Shown here: one piece after another, positions 1-8,785 of the stretch
Numbering within the stretch: the stretch's first letter is position 1
Layout of the letters: the number at the start of each line of letters is the position of its first letter
Assembly (NCBI RefSeq): GCF_020176955.2
Contig: NZ_JAIUCZ020000002.1
Span: 930,001-994,000, forward strand
Origin: Nocardia sp. alder85J
GTDB taxonomy: Bacteria; Actinomycetota; Actinomycetes; Mycobacteriales; Mycobacteriaceae
Direction of reading: 5' to 3'
DNA length: 64,000 nt
Made by a program: the position numbers and the translations under genes
Notes under the pieces: model-generated
Database searches by the model: none
Seen by the model: the letters and a program-made list of their open reading frames with translations, nothing else
Told to the model about the DNA's origin: nothing

Positions 1-717
1 CGCCCGAGCCGGTGCGCGCAATTGCGCACCGAGGGAATCGAACTGGCGCCGTCGGCGTATCACACCGTGGAGCGGGTCAACGCCTACAACATTCCACTGG
101 ACACGGATCTGCCGGTGGGACATCCCGGCCGGATCGTGATGGAACGCGGCAATGCCTTCGTGGCCCGCGATCGGATTCCGGCGGACGCCTCGATTCACCT
201 GCTGTACACCGATTCCCGGTTCCGGCGCTTCGTGGCCGACTGCTTCGGCCGCCCGGCGTTGTACGAGTATGCGGATCCGCTGGCGGGCCTGTGCCTCAAC
301 GTGGTCGGGCCGGGGTTGTCGCATCCGTGGCATTTCGACACCAACGAGTTCACCGTCAGCATGCTGACCCAGCCGTCCGAGGGCGGCGGGACCTTCGAAT
401 ACTGCCCGAACATCCGGACCCCCCATGCGGAGCACTTCGACCACGTGCGGGCGGTTCTCACCGGCGGCGGCGATCACCTCGTCCGCCGCCTGGTCCTGCG
501 CCCCGGCGATCTACAGCTGTTCCGGGGCCGCTTCTCCCTGCATCGGGTATCTCCGGTCGAGGGAACGGCCGAGCGGCACACCGCGATCTTCGCCTACAGC
601 GAGCATCCCGGTGTCATCGGCAGCGTGGAACGCACCCGGCAGCTGTTCGGGCGGGTGCTACCGGAGCATCTGGCCGCTGCCGGACGCTCCGCGCGCGGCG
701 ACCGACTCCTCGACTGA
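1..717 (+). CDS. HalD/BesD-like Fe(II)/2-oxoglutarate oxygenase (5' truncated)
   Basis: The frame is open from base 1, so the true start lies upstream of the window; the TTG at 22 is only the first possible start inside it. The 238 visible codons show a cupin-type iron site: His at 331-333 and Asp at 337-339 (motif WHFDTNEF), and a distal His at 541-543 (SLHRVSP) followed by an Arg near 574 that would bind 2-oxoglutarate. The layout (HFD, then GGxFE, then GDLxLFRGRxSLHR, then a FAYSEHPGV tail) matches the small amino-acid oxygenases related to HalD/BesD. The halogenase members of that family have Gly in place of the iron-binding Asp. Here the Asp is present, so hydroxylation is expected, probably of a free amino acid. 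It is followed after 13 nt by a methyltransferase and an acyltransferase. Substrate unknown. Confidence 0.75.
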   Translation, partial: RPSRCAQLRTEGIELAPSAYHTVERVNAYNIPLDTDLPVGHPGRIVMERGNAFVARDRIPADASIHLLYTDSRFRRFVADCFGRPALYEYADPLAGLCLNVVGPGLSHPWHFDTNEFTVSMLTQPSEGGGTFEYCPNIRTPHAEHFDHVRAVLTGGGDHLVRRLVLRPGDLQLFRGRFSLHRVSPVEGTAERHTAIFAYSEHPGVIGSVERTRQLFGRVLPEHLAAAGRSARGDRLLD

Positions 718-730
718 CAAGGATCACTAC

Positions 731-1576
731 GTGCCGGTCTCGTTGCACAACACCGGAAAAGCCTCCTTCGACGATATCTACGAGCGTGCCGATCCGAGCG
801 ACTACTACCGGCGGATGTCCGAATTGGACTACTGCATACCGGATGTCGCGAAACCGCATTTCCGCCGGTTGATCGACGACTACCGGACGGCGACCGGGGT
901 CGCGCCCACGGTGCTGGATCTCGGCTGCTCCTACGGGGTGAACGCGGCCGTGCTGCGGCTGGACACCACCGTCGGCGCGCTCGCCGAGCATTACCGCTGC
1001 GGGGACACCGCCGCCCGCGCGGACCGTGATCGCGCCTGGCTGGCGGCCGCCGACAGCATGCCCGACGTCCGCTTCCTCGGCATGGACGCCTCGGGACCCG
1101 CGCTCGGCTACGCGGCGTCGACCGGGCTGCTGGCCGGGATCGTGCACGCCGACCTGGAGACGGCGGCGCCGACGGAATCGCAGCGCCGGATCCTGGCCGG
1201 CGCGGATCTGGTGATCTCGACCGGCTGCGTCGGATACATCACCGAGCGCACGCTGGCGCGGGTGGCCGCGGCCGATGGTCACCGGCTGCCGTGGATGGCA
1301 CACTTCGTGTTGCGGATGTTCGACTTCGCCCCGATCGAGCTGTGCCTGCGGCAACTGGGGTATCGCACCGAGCGGCTGCCCGGCACCTTCCGGCAGCGCC
1401 GGTTCGCCTCGGAAGCCGAGCAGGCGCAGATCGTGAGCACCTTGTCCGCCAACGGTATCGACCCGTCGGGCCACGAGGCCGACGGGTGGTTGCACGCCGA
1501 ACTGTTCGTCTCCGTACCCATCTCGACACCGACACCGACACCCACGCCCACTCCGACCGCCGAGGATCGCCAGTGA
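731..1576 (+). CDS. class I SAM-dependent methyltransferase
   Basis: GTG start at 731 is chosen because AAGGA at 719-723 sits 7 nt upstream; in-frame sequence further upstream overlaps the oxygenase gene. The 281-residue product has a Rossmann methyltransferase motif I, VLDLGCSYGVNA, at about residues 60-72, and an acidic loop (GMDASG) at about 117. The centre resembles methyltransferases that often neighbour small-molecule oxygenases, but no substrate can be read from the sequence. The C-terminus carries five to six Thr-Pro dipeptides coded by a 6-nt repeat (about 1528-1560), probably disordered. The stop overlaps the next gene's GTG (GTGA at 1573-1576), so the two are translationally coupled. 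I infer N-methylation of a hydroxy amino acid made or used by the neighbouring oxygenase. Confidence 0.72.
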   Translation: MPVSLHNTGKASFDDIYERADPSDYYRRMSELDYCIPDVAKPHFRRLIDDYRTATGVAPTVLDLGCSYGVNAAVLRLDTTVGALAEHYRCGDTAARADRDRAWLAAADSMPDVRFLGMDASGPALGYAASTGLLAGIVHADLETAAPTESQRRILAGADLVISTGCVGYITERTLARVAAADGHRLPWMAHFVLRMFDFAPIELCLRQLGYRTERLPGTFRQRRFASEAEQAQIVSTLSANGIDPSGHEADGWLHAELFVSVPISTPTPTPTPTPTAEDRQ

Positions 1577-3384
1577 CCGACCGGACCTTCGCCCACGACG
1601 CCGACCTGCCGCGTGTTCCGCTGCCCACGCTCGAGGACAGCTGCTCCCGATTCCTGGAGTGGAGCGCGCCGCTGCTGACGCCGGACGAATTCGCCGAGAC
1701 CGAACGCGCGGTGGCCGATCTGCTCCGCGCCGACGGCCCGGCCCGGGTCCTGCACGCCGATCTGGAGCGCTTCGATCGGTCCGGGGCGGACAGCTGGCTC
1801 GACGAATTCTGGCCGTCGCGCTATCTCGGCCGCCGCGATCGGATCGCGTTGAACGCCAACTTCTTCTTCCTGTTCCGCGACGACACCCCGCTGGCCCGGT
1901 CGACCGCCGCCGATCAGGCCGAGCGCGCGGCGGCGATCGTGACCGCGGCGGTGCACTACAAACTGCTCCTCGATGCCGAGGCCGTGCCGCCGGCGGTGCA
2001 GCGCGGCCGCCCGCTGTCGATGGCGCAGAACCGATTCCTGTTCTCCGAGACCAGGATTCCGGGGGTGGGGCAGGACACCGTGCGGGTGCCCTACAGCGCC
2101 GAGCTGCCGGGTCCGTCGCAGGCGCGCCACATCGCGGTCCTGTTCCGCGGCAACATCTTCCGGCTCGACGTCATCGGTCCGGACGGGGTGCCGCACGCGC
2201 ATCGCGATCTGGTGGACGGGCTGCGCGCGGTGCTGAAGGCCGGGGCGGTCCGGGCGCCGGCGGACGCCTCGGTCGGCCATCTCACCACCCTGGCCCGCGC
2301 GGACTGGGCGCCGCTGCGCCCCGAGCTGATCGCCGACCCGGGCAACCGCGCCACCCTGGAGGCGCTGGAGGACGCGCTGTTCTGCGTCTGCCTCGAGGAT
2401 GTCGCGCCCGCGGACCAACTGCACGCCTGCGATCAACTGCTGCACGGCGACAGCGCCAACCGCTGGTTCGACAAGTCGGTGTCGTTCATCGTGTTCGCCG
2501 ACGGCAGCGCCGGCATCAACGTCGAGCACTGCGGTCTGGACGGCACCACCATCCTGTCCTTCGTCGGCACGCTGTTGCGGGCGCCGGTGACCGAACACGA
2601 GGCCGGCTCCGGCGCCACCGTGCAGGGCCTGCCCGCCACGGCCGCACTGGAGTTCACCCTCGACGCGGCGCTGCGGGCTCGGATCGCCGCCGCCGGAGCC
2701 GATTTCGCGCAGTACGCGGCGGACAACGCCACCACCGTGGTGTCCTTCGAGGATTTCGGCACCGACCGCGCCAAGGCGCTGGGCATCTCCCCGGATGCCT
2801 TCGCGCAGCTGTGCTACCAGCTCGCCCACCAGCGCAGCAAGGGCCTGATCGGGGCCACCTACGAGTCGATCGCCACCCGGCAGTACCGCGGCGGCCGCAC
2901 CGAGGCGATGCGGGTGGTGACCCCGCAGATCCTGGAATTCGTTGCCGCCATGGACGATCCGGCCGCGGACGCGGCGGCCAGGCGGGCCGCCCTGGACGCG
3001 GCCGCCGCCGCCCACGTCGCCCGCGCCCAGCAGTGCCAGCGCGGCGAGGCGCCGGAACAGCATCTGTGGGAACTGCAATGGATCCAGCGCCGCCGCGGCG
3101 CCGAGCTGGGCGCCACCGAGCCGATGCCGTTCTTCGACGGCCCCGGCTGGCGGATCACCCGCGACGACTACCTGAGCACCAGCTCCGCCCCGTCGGTGAA
3201 CATCCAGTTCTTCGGATTCGGCTGCACCAGCGCGAAATGCATCGGCGTCGCCTACGTCCTGCTGCCCGATCGCTGGAATCTCTACCTGGCCACTCCCACC
3301 TCGGTGGCCGACCGGATGCACGATTTCGCCGATCGGCTGCGCGACGCGGTGACGGAGGTGTCTGCCCTGCTCGCAGCCGGGTGA
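1573..3384 (+). CDS. choline/carnitine O-acyltransferase family protein
   Basis: The 603-residue product has the family landmarks in order. These are an LSMAQNRFLFSETRIPG stretch near residue 156; the catalytic His of NVEHCGLDG at about residue 319 (usual form EHSxxDG); TYESIATRQYRGGRTEAMR near 430, matching the GRT-type substrate-binding loop; and LSTSSAPS near 534, matching the STS motif that contacts the trimethylammonium substrate. Length is normal for the family (about 600). These enzymes move an acyl group between CoA and the hydroxyl of carnitine or choline. They are unusual in bacteria. GTG at 1573 overlaps the methyltransferase stop. The context suggests the acceptor is a hydroxylated quaternary amine made by the two upstream enzymes. 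Confidence 0.85.
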   Translation: MTDRTFAHDADLPRVPLPTLEDSCSRFLEWSAPLLTPDEFAETERAVADLLRADGPARVLHADLERFDRSGADSWLDEFWPSRYLGRRDRIALNANFFFLFRDDTPLARSTAADQAERAAAIVTAAVHYKLLLDAEAVPPAVQRGRPLSMAQNRFLFSETRIPGVGQDTVRVPYSAELPGPSQARHIAVLFRGNIFRLDVIGPDGVPHAHRDLVDGLRAVLKAGAVRAPADASVGHLTTLARADWAPLRPELIADPGNRATLEALEDALFCVCLEDVAPADQLHACDQLLHGDSANRWFDKSVSFIVFADGSAGINVEHCGLDGTTILSFVGTLLRAPVTEHEAGSGATVQGLPATAALEFTLDAALRARIAAAGADFAQYAADNATTVVSFEDFGTDRAKALGISPDAFAQLCYQLAHQRSKGLIGATYESIATRQYRGGRTEAMRVVTPQILEFVAAMDDPAADAAARRAALDAAAAAHVARAQQCQRGEAPEQHLWELQWIQRRRGAELGATEPMPFFDGPGWRITRDDYLSTSSAPSVNIQFFGFGCTSAKCIGVAYVLLPDRWNLYLATPTSVADRMHDFADRLRDAVTEVSALLAAG

Positions 3385-3429
3385 TAACCTGAAGTGCCTC
3401 GGTCGATCGCATTTTACGGGGTGGTAGCG

Positions 3430-3894
3430 ATGACGGGCATCGAAATCGGTGCGATGGCAGTGATGTATCTGGTCTGGATGTGGCGGCACAAGGCGAGCCT
3501 GTCGAAGGGCATCGGCGCCGTCGCCGGAGCGGTGGCCGGTCGGCTACCGCTGCGCGAACTGGTCGACCTCGTCGCCGGCGAACTGGACGACGACGAGGAC
3601 CTGACCCGCGTGCAGGACGAAGCCTGGTCCGGCGCCGACGAATCCGGCGCCCGCGAGCGGGTCCGGTCGGCCGTGGAGCGGGCCGCGGCGCGCGATCCGG
3701 AATTCGCCGCGGCGCTGCGGGAAATCCTCGGCCGCACAGCGGAACTCGCGAGGCAGCGACCGGACCTCCCGCAGCCGGTCACGGTCACCAACACCGTGAC
3801 CGCCTCGGGCCCGGGGGCGGTCGCGGGCGTCACCGTGAGCGATGTGACCATCGGTGACATCACCGTCACCATGCCACCATCGGGCCCTCGCTGA
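3430..3894 (+). CDS. small membrane-anchored protein, partner of the Hsp90-like ATPase
   Basis: ATG at 3430 is preferred, with a G-rich GGGGTGG at 3418-3424; an in-frame GTG at 3421 or 3394 is possible. The 154-residue product begins with a hydrophobic segment (about residues 4-17, then WRHK), so it is probably an N-in or N-anchored membrane protein. Acidic and charged helical sequence follows (DDDEDL, RERVRSAVERAAARD). The tail is Thr/Val/Gly-rich and contains VTNTVTASGPGAVAGVTV, then VTIGDITVT. A similar sequence, ITASAPGSVAADRAGIINLY, opens the next protein. Such Ser/Gly-Val-Ala motifs are seen near NTPase conflict systems in actinobacteria (recall, not searched). Only 41 nt separate it from the ATPase gene. 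Function unknown. Confidence 0.6.
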   Translation: MTGIEIGAMAVMYLVWMWRHKASLSKGIGAVAGAVAGRLPLRELVDLVAGELDDDEDLTRVQDEAWSGADESGARERVRSAVERAAARDPEFAAALREILGRTAELARQRPDLPQPVTVTNTVTASGPGAVAGVTVSDVTIGDITVTMPPSGPR

Positions 3895-3935
3895 CCGGAG
3901 CGGAGCAGCCGGCGACCGGCTCCGGTGCGGCATCG

Positions 3936-6900
3936 GTGCCGCCGGCCCGCACGATCACCGCGTCCGCGCCCGGCTCCGTCGCGGCGGACCGGGCCGGAAT
4001 CATCAACCTGTACAACTACTTCCACGTCCTGGCGGCCCCCGGTCCGGCGGCGCCGATCACCGGCCTGCCCGTGGACCCGCCGGGCCCGACCGGCCGCTGG
4101 CGCAGACACGTTCTCGACCACCGGATCTGGGCCGCGACCGCCACGGGTGTCGCCGACGCCGCGACGGTGGATTTCGTCGCCGCCCTCGCCGTGGTCGCCG
4201 CGATCCGAGAGCAGCAGGTCGCCGCGGACCCGTGGTGGGACACCGAGGTTCCGGAACGCGTCGCCAAGCGCGTCGGCCTCCTGACCGACACCATCTTCGC
4301 CGGCAGGGCCCCCGACGACCGCCCCACCCACCTGGAGGCCGCCCTGCTCGCCGCCTTCCCGTTCGTCCACCGAGCCTTCTGGCTGTACTGGGTCGCCGCC
4401 TGCCGCCCGGTCCTCGACGACGGCCCGGCCCCCGCCGCAGCGGTGGCGGCTGCCATCCCGTTCGATCATGCAGTGCGACAACAGGATTCCGGCGCGGGGC
4501 CGGGCATTGCGGATCCAGCGGTCCGGCAGAGCTACGGGGCACACCCGGATCCCGGGCCGGAGCCGGACACGACTGCGCGGTCCGGACGTGATGTGCTGCC
4601 CGGACACGAGGCGTGGCCGGGGCGCGAGGCGTGGCCGGGACATGGTGTGCCGCCCGGGCGCGAGGCGCTGCCGGGACATGAGGCGGTGCCGGGACGGGGG
4701 CCGTGGCCGGGATACGAGGCAGGGCCGGAGACGGTGAGGGTGCCGGAAGCTATCGCCGCCGCCCGCGATTTCCGTGATTTCGCGCGGACCTTCCCGCGGC
4801 TGTACCGGCGGGGCTGGGACGAGGTGACCGCGGCGCCGCGGCCGGAAGCGGCGGCGACGGCGATCCGGTGGTGGTTGTTCCATCGCTGGCTGGCCCGGCA
4901 GCCCGACATCTACGACCCGCGGCAGATCGCGCGGGCGCTCGGGCTGGACCTGACCGGGACGGTGCTGGGGCTGCCCGCCGCGGCGGTGGCCGGGCAACTG
5001 GCGGGGTTGCTGCGGCTGCATCGGTACAGCGGCGACCAGGCCACCGATTTCGAGGTCCGGTATCCGGTCGGTGAGCTCTGGCGTTTCGATGCGGGGGAGT
5101 CCGGCGAGTTCGACGTGCGGATCCGGCTGATCGGCCTGGTGCTGACCCTCGCCGATCGGATGGCGCTGGATCCGGTCGGGATGCCCGAGATCGTGGCGGA
5201 CCACGTCGGGACCGCCGACCCGATCGATCCCGCCGCCGTCCTGACCACCGTGCGGGCCGCGGGCTGGCGCGCCGAGGGCGGCGGTCGGCGGGTGCTGGTC
5301 GCCGAATGTGCCCATCCCGCACTGGAATTGGCCTTGCACTATCGGGTGGAGGATGCGGCGGAGCTGCTGCACGGCTGCCATCGGGCCGCCGCGCCCAACG
5401 GCCGGGTGGAGGGGGCGCTGCACCTGCTCTCCGGTCTGCCGGTGGATCTTTCGGCGGATTCGGTCACCGCGGGCGCACTGTCCGACGGCCCGGCCTACGA
5501 CGAGGGCGGCTATTTCCAGTTCCGCCTGGCCGACGAGCGGGTCCGCGAACTGCTCATGGGCACCAGCCTGTACGGCGATCCGGCGCTGGCGATCCGCGAG
5601 CTGTACCAGAACGCCCTGGACGCCTGCCGCTATCGCGATGCCCGGCTGCGCTGCCTGCACGCGCAGGGCGAGACCCCGCCGCCGTGGCGCGGCGGCATCC
5701 ACTTCCACCGGGGTGTCGGCGCCGACGGCCGGCCGTATCTGGAGTGCGCCGACAACGGAGTGGGTATGGGCCGCAACGAGATCGTGAACTCGTTCGCCCG
5801 CGCCGGGGTCCGGTTCACCGATCTGCCGGGCTATCTCGAGGAGCAGCACGAGTGGGCGAGATACGGCATCGTCGTGTATCCGAACTCCCGCTTCGGCATC
5901 GGCGTGCTGAGTTATTTCATGCTCGCCGACGAACTCGTCGTCACCACGCGCCGGATGAATGCCGATGGCCGGGTGGAGGACCCGCTCGAGGTGATCATCG
6001 GCGGCCCGGACGCGCTGGCCCGCATCCGGCGCCGGCGGGCCAAGCCGTGGGAATGGGAGTCCGGTACCCGGGTCCGGCTGATCCTGCGCCGCGATCGCGC
6101 CGATATCGGGTGCACCGATCTGCTGCGCCGGGTGCTGTGGGTCTCCGAATTCGACGTCACCGCGCGCGACGAGTGGGGTGAATTGCGATGGACCGCAGGC
6201 GAACTGGCGGACAGCGTACCGCTGGGCAGCGCCGACGTCTTCGGCGCGGGGGTCGGGGAGGCCCCGGAGGTGGAACGCTTCGGCGGGTCCGGGATGTGGT
6301 GGTGCCGGGCGACGGGCGCGGTGCTGGCCGACGGGATGTGGGCGGGGCACAGTCGATTCGGCACGGTGGTGAACCTGACCGGCCCCGACGTTCCCCGGCT
6401 CAGCGTCGACCGCCGCTCGATGACCCTGGACGCCGCCGACGACCGGCACATCGATGCCCTGGTGCGGCGCGCGCTGCCCGCGCTGGTGCTGCGCGGATTC
6501 GCCGGCGACACCCTGGCCTGGCTGGAGACCCTCGTCGGCCACGATCCCCGGCTGGCGGACCTGATCGGCGCCGCGGTGATCGCGGAACCGGATGCCCGCT
6601 GGACGGTGGCCGGGACGGTGGTGCCGATGTCGGAGATCGGCTGTTTCACCGCGGACGAACTGCTGATGCGTGCCTGCACGGAATGGGCCCGCAAGAGCCG
6701 GGCGCTGCCCGGCGCCGTCGCCGAACTGCGGCAGCGCCTCGACGACCGGATCGTCGACTGGCGCTTCTCCGCCTGGGTCGCGGCCGGCCTGGTCGACGGT
6801 TTCCGCTGGTCCGCGGACGATGTGCCGGTGCCGGCCATGCCGACGGACTTCCGGATGACCAGCCGGGAGGATCCGGAGAGCGTCTCGTTCACCGGGGCCA

Positions 6901-8672
6901 CACCGCGGATCGCCCGGGTGCTGGCCGCCGCCCGGGCCCTGGGCTGCCGCCCCGGCGACATCGCGGACCGGCTGGCCGTGCTGGGCCTGCCGGCGCCGGC
7001 GGCCGAGTGGCCCGCGCTGGACGCGCTGGCGCCGGCGCAACTCGACCGGCTGCTCACGGCGCTGCGCACCGAACTGGACGACGAGTCGCCGTGGCTGGCT
7101 CCCGGCGCGCCGGTCGCGGTGGGGCACGTGCTGGTGGCCGCGGACCGCTTCGGCCGGTCCGCGGCCGAGATCGCCGGACTGCTGACGGCGGCCGGGTACC
7201 GGGTGCCCGATCATCGGTGGCCGCCCGGCGATCGTCCGGCCGCGATCGATGTCCGGATGCTGCTCAGCGCCGAGTCGCGAGCCGGCGGGCCCTGGCTCGA
7301 TCCGGTCCGGCCGGTGCCCGCCGGACACGTCATCGGGGTGGCGATGCAACTCGGGATCGGCGGCGGCAGGGTCGCCGAGCGGCTGCGGACGCTGGGTTAC
7401 CGGGTCCCGGACCACCCGTGGCCACGGGCCGAGGCGCTGCCGCGGCTGTTCGATGTGCGTCTGCTGCGCGACGGCGGCCCCGGCGCCTGGCTGGATCCGG
7501 CCGCGGTGGCGCCGGTCGCCTGGATCGTGCGCGCCGCGCTCGAGCACGAGACGACCTGCGCGGAGGCTGCCGCCGCGCTCGCGGCGCTCGGCTATCGGGT
7601 GCCCGCGGGCCCGTGGCCCGATCCGGTGCGCTCCGACACCACACTGCTCAGCCGCGACCTCGACGGCGAGGCGCCCTGGCTGAGCCCGCTGCACCCGGTC
7701 CCCCCGGCGCAGGTGGTGGGCGCCGCCGCGCTCTCCCCGGCGCGGCAGTCCTGCGGGGAGGTCGCGGATCGATACCGGGAACTGGGTTTCGACGTGCGGA
7801 CACCCGACGGCGGCTGGCCGGAGCTGGACGACGTCGACCGCTCGATGGCCGAATTCCACTGGGAGGAGCCGGGAAACGGTGGCGGCGCGGCGCGGCCGGT
7901 GCTGCTGCCCCAGCTGTTCGCGATGGCGTACGCGGTGCGCGTCGCACCGGCGGAGGCCGCGCGGCGGCTGGCCCGGCTGGGCCTGCGGGTGCCGTCGTTG
8001 CGATGGCGGACACTGGATTCGGTGCTCGCGGGCATCCGGAGCCCGGATCTGCTGCTGTTCGGATTCCATCCCGCCGGCGCCGATCCGTTCGACGAGACCG
8101 ACGGGCTGCGCGTCGATCACACCGTCTGGCTGCTCGGCGCGGATCCGGTCCCGGCGGTGAGGATCATGCTGGCCGCGGCCGCGCTGCGCCGGACGCCGGC
8201 GGAGGTGGCGGACCGGCTGCGGGCGGTCGGCATCCGGATCGCCGCACCGCCGTCGTGGCCCGAGCCGCGCCCGGAGGACCGGATCCTGCTGAGCCGGAAG
8301 GCGGACGGCGAGTATCCGTTCCACGATGTCGCCGCGGTGCTGCCGGCCGGGCAGATCATCGCCGCCGCGGTGGCCACCCGGCAGTCCGCGGCCGCGGTGA
8401 CCGAGCGCCTGGCCGAACTCGGAGTCGCTGTGCCGCACCATGAGTGGAGCTCCGGTGCGCCGGTGACCGAGCATGCCGCACGGGATCTCGCACTGCTCGG
8501 CAAACGCGCCACCGGCGTCCCGGACTGGCCCGATCCTCGATTTCCGTTGCCCGCCATCACCGTTCTGGACGCGGCGGGACAGCTCGGCATCCCGCCGCAC
8601 GAGGCGGCCCGCCGCCTGCACGCCCTGGGCTACCGCCTGCCCGGCGGAACGGAGCTGGTTCCGGGCCGATGA
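3936..8672 (+). CDS. large Hsp90-like (GHKL) ATPase with about nine C-terminal winged-helix-like repeats
   Basis: GTG start; 1578 residues. Residues 5-25 repeat the motif seen at the end of the upstream protein. Residues about 35-190 form a helical region. Residues 220-261 are a PG[HR]EA-type low-complexity repeat. A second helical region precedes a GHKL ATPase fold at about 530-850: ELYQNALDAC (N-box Glu/Asn, residue 555), DNGVGM (residue 605) and NSRFGIGVLSYFML (residue 649), the order found in HtpG/Hsp90. From residue 985 to the end there are about nine units of about 65 residues, each with a helix pair ending in ERLRxLGYRVP or similar and a Trp-Pro, joined by linkers of the type LLSxxxxxxxPWLxPxxPV. 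These look like degenerate winged-helix modules. It probably acts as an ATP-driven scaffold or sensor. Much larger than HtpG (about 630) and lacks the HtpG middle/C domains. Confidence 0.72.
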   Translation: MPPARTITASAPGSVAADRAGIINLYNYFHVLAAPGPAAPITGLPVDPPGPTGRWRRHVLDHRIWAATATGVADAATVDFVAALAVVAAIREQQVAADPWWDTEVPERVAKRVGLLTDTIFAGRAPDDRPTHLEAALLAAFPFVHRAFWLYWVAACRPVLDDGPAPAAAVAAAIPFDHAVRQQDSGAGPGIADPAVRQSYGAHPDPGPEPDTTARSGRDVLPGHEAWPGREAWPGHGVPPGREALPGHEAVPGRGPWPGYEAGPETVRVPEAIAAARDFRDFARTFPRLYRRGWDEVTAAPRPEAAATAIRWWLFHRWLARQPDIYDPRQIARALGLDLTGTVLGLPAAAVAGQLAGLLRLHRYSGDQATDFEVRYPVGELWRFDAGESGEFDVRIRLIGLVLTLADRMALDPVGMPEIVADHVGTADPIDPAAVLTTVRAAGWRAEGGGRRVLVAECAHPALELALHYRVEDAAELLHGCHRAAAPNGRVEGALHLLSGLPVDLSADSVTAGALSDGPAYDEGGYFQFRLADERVRELLMGTSLYGDPALAIRELYQNALDACRYRDARLRCLHAQGETPPPWRGGIHFHRGVGADGRPYLECADNGVGMGRNEIVNSFARAGVRFTDLPGYLEEQHEWARYGIVVYPNSRFGIGVLSYFMLADELVVTTRRMNADGRVEDPLEVIIGGPDALARIRRRRAKPWEWESGTRVRLILRRDRADIGCTDLLRRVLWVSEFDVTARDEWGELRWTAGELADSVPLGSADVFGAGVGEAPEVERFGGSGMWWCRATGAVLADGMWAGHSRFGTVVNLTGPDVPRLSVDRRSMTLDAADDRHIDALVRRALPALVLRGFAGDTLAWLETLVGHDPRLADLIGAAVIAEPDARWTVAGTVVPMSEIGCFTADELLMRACTEWARKSRALPGAVAELRQRLDDRIVDWRFSAWVAAGLVDGFRWSADDVPVPAMPTDFRMTSREDPESVSFTGATPRIARVLAAARALGCRPGDIADRLAVLGLPAPAAEWPALDALAPAQLDRLLTALRTELDDESPWLAPGAPVAVGHVLVAADRFGRSAAEIAGLLTAAGYRVPDHRWPPGDRPAAIDVRMLLSAESRAGGPWLDPVRPVPAGHVIGVAMQLGIGGGRVAERLRTLGYRVPDHPWPRAEALPRLFDVRLLRDGGPGAWLDPAAVAPVAWIVRAALEHETTCAEAAAALAALGYRVPAGPWPDPVRSDTTLLSRDLDGEAPWLSPLHPVPPAQVVGAAALSPARQSCGEVADRYRELGFDVRTPDGGWPELDDVDRSMAEFHWEEPGNGGGAARPVLLPQLFAMAYAVRVAPAEAARRLARLGLRVPSLRWRTLDSVLAGIRSPDLLLFGFHPAGADPFDETDGLRVDHTVWLLGADPVPAVRIMLAAAALRRTPAEVADRLRAVGIRIAAPPSWPEPRPEDRILLSRKADGEYPFHDVAAVLPAGQIIAAAVATRQSAAAVTERLAELGVAVPHHEWSSGAPVTEHAARDLALLGKRATGVPDWPDPRFPLPAITVLDAAGQLGIPPHEAARRLHALGYRLPGGTELVPGR
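4595..4720 (+). repeat. 18-nt tandem repeat, 7 units, coding
   Basis: Seven 18-nt units (starts 4595, 4613, 4631, 4649, 4667, 4685, 4703) encode a degenerate hexapeptide around PGHEAW/PGREAL inside the Hsp90-like protein, between its N-terminal helical region and the ATPase part. Units differ at several bases, so it is old or drifting. The period keeps the reading frame. Probably a disordered linker. Confidence 0.85.
6890..8660 (+). repeat. about nine diverged protein repeats in the Hsp90-like ATPase
   Basis: Aligning by eye the segments that end in LGLPAP, AGYRVPDHRW, LGYRVPDHPW, LGYRVPAGPW, LGFDVRTPDG, LGLRVPSLRW, VGIRIAAPPS, LGVAVPHHEW and LGYRLPGG gives nine copies, roughly 170-240 nt apart. 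Each has a preceding pair of Ala-rich helices (for example AGHVIGVAMQLG then GRVAERLRTLG). They are diverged at DNA level, so they are domain repeats, not recent duplications. Confidence 0.7.
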
Positions 8673-8730
8673 TGCTGCCCGATGGGCGGTTTCGGCGGCC
8701 GGTTCGGGTGGGCTGACCGAGACGACCGGC

Positions 8731-8736
8731 TACTCT
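8731..8736 (+). promoter_or_regulatory. -10-like hexamer before the 8786 gene
   Basis: TACTCT lies 50 nt before the ATG at 8786, just after the end of the Hsp90-like gene. It fits the actinobacterial TAnnnT -10 pattern. No convincing -35 was found. Confidence 0.35.
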
Positions 8737-8785
8737 GCCCTGAAGGGATTCGCACCGCAGTCGGAACACACTCGACGAGGACACG

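Noticed and set aside
325..345. Reading the first gene as a BesD-type halogenase
   Set aside because: The iron-binding Asp is present in HFD; halogenases of this family have Gly there.
1528..1560. Thr-Pro hexanucleotide run as a phase-variation switch for the methyltransferase
   Set aside because: The unit is 6 nt, so copy-number change keeps frame; it can only lengthen or shorten the tail.
1279..3489. 736-codon minus-strand frame opposite the acyltransferase
   Set aside because: The plus-strand frame has the catalytic EHC-DG and STS motifs; the minus frame is a shadow.
3414..8621. 1735-codon open frame on the minus strand opposite the Hsp90-like gene
   Set aside because: It is the antisense shadow of a high-GC gene. 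Its translation is monotonous His/Arg/Gln/Pro with no domain, while the plus-strand frame has clear ATPase motifs.
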